A stretch of DNA of 64,000 bases. Origin: Fischerella sp. JS2 (GTDB lineage Bacteria; Cyanobacteriota; Cyanobacteriia; Cyanobacteriales; Nostocaceae). The notes beneath the pieces are model-generated. The model saw nothing but the letters and a program-made list of their open reading frames with translations. It was not told the DNA's origin and did not search any database. Both the position numbers and the translations under genes were made by a program. Location of the stretch: NCBI RefSeq assembly GCF_032393985.1, contig NZ_CP135918.1, positions 5,891,724 to 5,955,723 of the forward strand. Reading direction: 5' to 3'. Shown here piece by piece: positions 60,411 through 64,000 of this stretch (the first letter of the stretch is position 1; each line of letters starts with the position of its first letter).

Positions 60411-62240
60411 TTATATATTTTGGCTTCTTGATTTCACCCCTGACTGCACTCGCCACAAATTAGCATAAATCCCATTTCGGTCTAACAATTCCTCATGGGT
60501 TCCCGACTCAACCAATTCTCCATGTTCCATCACATAAATGCGATCGGCATTACGAATCGTAGAAAGACGATGGGCTATAGCTATCGTCGTCCTGTTGGCA
60601 GTAATTCTTTCCAAGGAACGCTGAATTGCCGCTTCAGTTTCATTGTCCACCGCCGATGTAGCTTCATCTAAAACTAATATTGGCGGATTTTTTAAAACAG
60701 CCCTGGCGATCGCAATTCTTTGCCGTTGTCCACCCGATAATTTTTGACCCCGTTCTCCGACTATCGTTTCATAACCTTGGGGTAACTGCATAATAAATTC
60801 ATGAGCTTCGGCGATTTTGGCAGCTTTAATTATTTGTTCGTCATTAGCATCACAAGTCCCGTAAGCGATATTTTCAGCAACAGTACCATGAAATAAAAAT
60901 AAATCCTGACTGACTAACCCGATACTGCGACGCAAATCATATAAATTTAATTTTTGGATATCAATACCATCAATAGTAATCGTTCCAGAAGAAATATCAT
61001 AAAATCGCAATAATAGTTTCACTAAAGTGCTTTTCCCGGAACCTGTAGAACCAATGATCGCAATAGTTTTACCTGAAGGAATATGTAAGGATAGTTTTTT
61101 AATTACTGGTTTTCGATTGTAATAGGTGAAGGTAACTTGCTTGAAGTCAATTTCACCACGTACTTGAGCAATATGTAAAGATATATCTCCCCTAGTAATG
61201 TTAATAGGAGCATCTAACAAATTCATCACACGATTGACAGAAGCCATTGACCTTTGATATTTATCAAATATTTCTCCCAAGTTTACTAAAGGCCACAATA
61301 ATCTCTGTACTAAAACGAGTAAAACGCTGTAATTGCCAATAGATATCTTACCTGCATATGTTACCATACCTCCCCAAAATAATAAGGCTGTGAACCCTAC
61401 TAAAACTAGCATTCTGATTAAGGGAATAAAAGCAGCCGACAGTTTAATTGCTTTAGAGTTACTTTTTCTATATGCTTCACTTTCGCCTGCCAATCTCGCA
61501 CTTTCATATTCTTCAGCAGTAAAACTTTTAATTGTATTAATTCCACTGAGATTATTTGCTAGTCGTGCGTTCAGAAAACTTACCTTTTCCCGCACATCAG
61601 CATAACGAGTTTCTAGACGTTTTTGATAAGCAAAAGACCCCCAAACAATAAATGGCATTGGCAATAATACAGCTACAGTAATGGAGGTAGGTAAAATCCA
61701 GAAAGCACCAACTGTTAAAATGATGATTGAGGTGCTAATCTGAATGAGTACATTTGCTCCAAAATTCAAAAAATATTCTAACTGGTTAATATCATCATTG
61801 AGAATTGACATCAAGCCACCAGTGCTACTTTCTTCAAAGTAAGCTGAATCTAATTCTTGGACATGATTGTATGTATCCAAACGAAGATCATGTTGAATAT
61901 TCTGGGCTAAATTACGCCATATTCGATCATAGGCATACTGAGAAAGCGATTCAAATATCCAGATAATCACCGTAAGAAATGAGAGCAGCAAAAATTGCGA
62001 AACTATATTTTTAATTCCCAACTTGCCAATTATGGAATCTTGCTGCTTGACGAGAATATCTACCGCAGTACCAATCAACCACGGTGGTGCTAAGTCTAAA
62101 ATTGTATTAATGATTGAAAAGGATGTTGCTTGCCAAATTTGTTGGTGATACCGTCTTGCATAATTGAGCAAGCGTTGTAAAGGATAAGTTGAATTTTTAG
62201 GCTTGTTAGCTAATCTCAGAAATTTTGTTGTTATTGTCAT
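60411..62240 (-). CDS. ABC exporter, fused membrane and ATPase domains (MsbA/MDR type)
   Basis: 609 residues. Six helices in the N-terminal type-IV exporter domain, then ATPase: Walker A IAIIGSTGSGKSTLVKLLLR, Q-loop GLVSQDLFLFHGTVAENIAY, signature QKLSGGQRQRIAIARAVLKN, Walker B PPILVLDEATSAVDNETEAA and the switch His in AIAHRLSTI. Works as a dimer to export a lipid, peptide or small molecule. It lies downstream of the MFS and TonB-receptor genes on the same strand, about 200 bases apart, so siderophore export is possible but unproven. ATG start at 62240. Confidence 0.93.
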   Translation of the reverse strand: MTITTKFLRLANKPKNSTYPLQRLLNYARRYHQQIWQATSFSIINTILDLAPPWLIGTAVDILVKQQDSIIGKLGIKNIVSQFLLLSFLTVIIWIFESLSQYAYDRIWRNLAQNIQHDLRLDTYNHVQELDSAYFEESSTGGLMSILNDDINQLEYFLNFGANVLIQISTSIIILTVGAFWILPTSITVAVLLPMPFIVWGSFAYQKRLETRYADVREKVSFLNARLANNLSGINTIKSFTAEEYESARLAGESEAYRKSNSKAIKLSAAFIPLIRMLVLVGFTALLFWGGMVTYAGKISIGNYSVLLVLVQRLLWPLVNLGEIFDKYQRSMASVNRVMNLLDAPINITRGDISLHIAQVRGEIDFKQVTFTYYNRKPVIKKLSLHIPSGKTIAIIGSTGSGKSTLVKLLLRFYDISSGTITIDGIDIQKLNLYDLRRSIGLVSQDLFLFHGTVAENIAYGTCDANDEQIIKAAKIAEAHEFIMQLPQGYETIVGERGQKLSGGQRQRIAIARAVLKNPPILVLDEATSAVDNETEAAIQRSLERITANRTTIAIAHRLSTIRNADRIYVMEHGELVESGTHEELLDRNGIYANLWRVQSGVKSRSQNI

Positions 62241-62441
62241 GATTGTTTGTTATGTATTGTGAGGTAATTGATGCAATATTTAGAACGAGAGTACCGCACC
62301 AAAGCCTTTGGACGGTGTGTTATGCCTCTGGCTAACGCACCCTACGTATATTTCAAAAATCAAATATGAGTCCTATATTTGCAATAAATAAGGCATTTTA
62401 TTAGCCTAGTTTAAAGACTATGGCTGTTATAAAAAACGACT

Positions 62442-63758
62442 TTAAACTCTTGGTTGCCTTGTGAAGTTAAAGACTTTGGAAATCATTAAAACGCTAATTA
62501 TCGCGATCGCCAAACTGATCGCAAAGACTCCCCGATAACCAGTTGCTTGGGCAAGAACACCACTGAGCGCAGCTCCAGCAATACTACCAAAGACACCGAC
62601 TGATGTTTGGATAGTATAATCAGTACCGGGCGATTCTGAGGTGGCTTTATCCATCATCATGGTGAATGTAGTTGTGCCAATCATTCCACCAGTAAACTCT
62701 GTGCAGATTACCACAAGATAAAGAGCAAATAAACTAGTCATGCCAAATGCAGGAAGTAGATAAGCAGCCATACTCATTGCCCACAGTAAACTAAATATAG
62801 TTAGCGATCGCTTTCGTCCCCAAGGGGCAATCAAAAAACCTGCGGTAATCCCGCCAAGTATCGCAGCAACAGTATTTACAATTCCCATCAGCCAACCAAT
62901 ATCTGCTAGGGAAAGTCCAATATCTACTAGCAGAGGACGAAACATAGTAGCTGCCATACTGCTGCTTGCTGAATACAACAGTAACAGTAGCAACCAGTTT
63001 CCTATACCTGGGCTAGTGCAAAAGTTGATGAATGTCTTCAAGTAAGAAATAGGGAGTAGAAAGTTGGTACCACGGTTGGTAATAGACTTTGTAGCAGATG
63101 TAGATGAAGTAGATACCAGATCTATGAGATTCGTGTATCGCTCATTTGTGACACTATCTAATGCAACCTGTTTGTTCTTTACCTGCTCTTGATGCCAAAA
63201 AAGTGGTATCAGTGCGACAAACATCATCACTGCCAAAATTTGTAGACTGGCAGTCCACCCCCAATAATTCAACAAAATTAGCATTCCTCCTCCACCGATA
63301 GCTGCACCAAGAGATCCACCTGCACTTTGCACTGCATTCCCCAAACCTCGTTCCTGAGGCTCTAGTAACCCCACAGCAAGGGCATCGGTAGCAATATCTT
63401 GACTGGCACTAGATAGACATATGATTGTCATACAGACCAGCAATGCATTAAAGTTGCGTTCAACATCCAGCCAAGCACTAACGGCTGTGATACAAGCAAT
63501 CAGCAGTTGAAAACAAATAATCCAGAAGCGATAGTGTCCCCAGCGCGTAAATCCATAGCGGTCAATCAAGGGCGACCAAAGAAATTTCAACGTGATGGGA
63601 AGAGAAAGCAATGGCAGTAAACTAATCGCTTCCAGAGAAAGCCCCTTTTGACGCATGAACACAGGTAGAGCCTGGTACAAAAACCAAAATGGCATGAACT
63701 GTGATAGATACAAACTACCGAGCAACACAAGTTTGTTTAGACTTTTAATGCTAATCAC
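62442..63758 (-). CDS. MFS transporter (AmpG/PAT-like), next to a TonB receptor
   Basis: 438 residues from GTG 63758; the longer frame to 63839 would overlap the receptor gene. About twelve helices: LVLLGSLYLSQFMPFWFLYQ, RQKGLSLEAISLLPLLSLPI, LKFLWSPLIDRYGFTRWGHY (the AmpG/PAT loop), SSASQDIATDALAVGLLEPQ, ERGLGNAVQSAGGSLGAAIG. The A-x-D motif with SQDIATDALAV marks the group transporting peptides, acetyl-CoA or siderophore-like molecules. Positioned just downstream of a TonB-dependent receptor, it may import or export a siderophore. Confidence 0.88.
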   Translation of the reverse strand: MISIKSLNKLVLLGSLYLSQFMPFWFLYQALPVFMRQKGLSLEAISLLPLLSLPITLKFLWSPLIDRYGFTRWGHYRFWIICFQLLIACITAVSAWLDVERNFNALLVCMTIICLSSASQDIATDALAVGLLEPQERGLGNAVQSAGGSLGAAIGGGGMLILLNYWGWTASLQILAVMMFVALIPLFWHQEQVKNKQVALDSVTNERYTNLIDLVSTSSTSATKSITNRGTNFLLPISYLKTFINFCTSPGIGNWLLLLLLYSASSSMAATMFRPLLVDIGLSLADIGWLMGIVNTVAAILGGITAGFLIAPWGRKRSLTIFSLLWAMSMAAYLLPAFGMTSLFALYLVVICTEFTGGMIGTTTFTMMMDKATSESPGTDYTIQTSVGVFGSIAGAALSGVLAQATGYRGVFAISLAIAIISVLMISKVFNFTRQPRV

Positions 63759-63813
63759 AACAGACAAAGTCCTGTAATGTTGAGTGCAACTTTTTGTTGG
63801 GGGAAAGTTCTGG

Positions 63814-64000
63814 CTAAAACTGCACTGAAATTGAACCAATCACAGTAAAAGGCTCCCCTGGATAAATACCGCTGATTTTGCTGAAAGGCACACCAGTGAT
63901 GTGATTGACATCAAAAATATTCTTCAAGTTGAGAGCAAACCGCCAATTGTCTCGACGGTAAAAGATAGCTGCATTGGTGAGAAAGTAACTGTCTAGGTTA
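63814..64000 (-). CDS. TonB-dependent outer-membrane receptor, C-terminal end only
   Basis: 62 residues to the stop at 63814, beginning off the window. NLDSYFLTNAAIFYRRDNWR, FALNLKNIFDVNHITGVPFS and ISGIYPGEPFTVIGSISVQF are the last beta strands of a siderophore-type receptor, ending in Phe as outer-membrane barrels do. It probably takes up an iron chelate. The MFS gene starts 55 bases downstream of the stop. Confidence 0.88.
   Translation of the reverse strand, partial: NLDSYFLTNAAIFYRRDNWRFALNLKNIFDVNHITGVPFSKISGIYPGEPFTVIGSISVQF

Overview
The window comes from a filamentous, heterocyst-forming cyanobacterium of the Nostoc/Anabaena type. Evidence: many HIP1 octamers (GCGATCGC), an NDH-1 subunit, a plant-type ferredoxin, tocopherol cyclase, biliverdin reductase, sulfiredoxin, a nifP-nifV-nifZ-nifT block, an ortholog of the heterocyst regulator DevH, and abundant degenerate heptamer-type intergenic repeats. 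Assignments are read from sequence motifs and family knowledge; no database search was run.

Layout. 1-11.6 kb: ndhF, a thioredoxin, an NnrU/Z-ISO-like membrane protein and rbcR, then a Ser/Thr kinase followed by three periplasmic-binding-type proteins that share the same N-terminal anchor, then devH on the opposite strand. I recall ndhF, thioredoxin, NnrU, rbcR and devH lying close together in Anabaena 7120, so the kinase/binding-protein block looks like an insertion into a conserved neighbourhood. 11.9-24 kb: housekeeping and accessory genes (a DALR-domain protein, HAD hydrolase, PEP-CTERM protein, polA, AI-2E family transporter, DUF2288, WD40 protein, tocopherol cyclase) and a strong candidate small RNA at about 12.9 kb. 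24.1-24.85 kb: a tRNA-Arg(CCU) gene split by a group I intron that carries a decayed HNH endonuclease gene on the opposite strand. 25-42.6 kb: DUF218 protein, a transketolase/phosphoketolase-like enzyme, Na+/H+ antiporter, GH31 glucosidase, map-bvdR, petF, a collapsed adenine deaminase pseudogene, SpoIID-like protein, sulfiredoxin, Dps, an HTH/GrpE-like fusion, a STAS protein with a receiver-PP2C phosphatase, and a DUF1350 protein. 42.6-45.6 kb: a gene-poor stretch and a recent IS1-family insertion. 45.9-51 kb: aldo/keto reductase, a [2Fe-2S] protein and the nif accessory operon. 51.5-57.2 kb: GNAT acetyltransferase, an ABC/MarR/MFS efflux operon and an aminotransferase. 57.2-60 kb: a graveyard in which an IS200/IS605 element interrupts an epimerase remnant, which is fused to a redoxin remnant, which abuts a reversed cytochrome c6 remnant. 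60.4-64 kb: an ABC exporter, an MFS transporter and the end of a TonB-dependent receptor, suggesting siderophore or iron traffic.

Functional themes are oxygenic photosynthesis and redox protection (ndhF, petF, bvdR, tocopherol cyclase, srx, dps), nitrogen fixation and heterocyst control (nif block, devH), extracytoplasmic signalling (kinase with binding proteins; STAS with PP2C), and export. The most unusual items are the intron-split tRNA with antisense HNH remnant, the tandem anchor-sharing sensor set, the candidate small RNA with an anti-Yfr1-like motif, and several gene remnants whose lesions can be reconstructed base by base.
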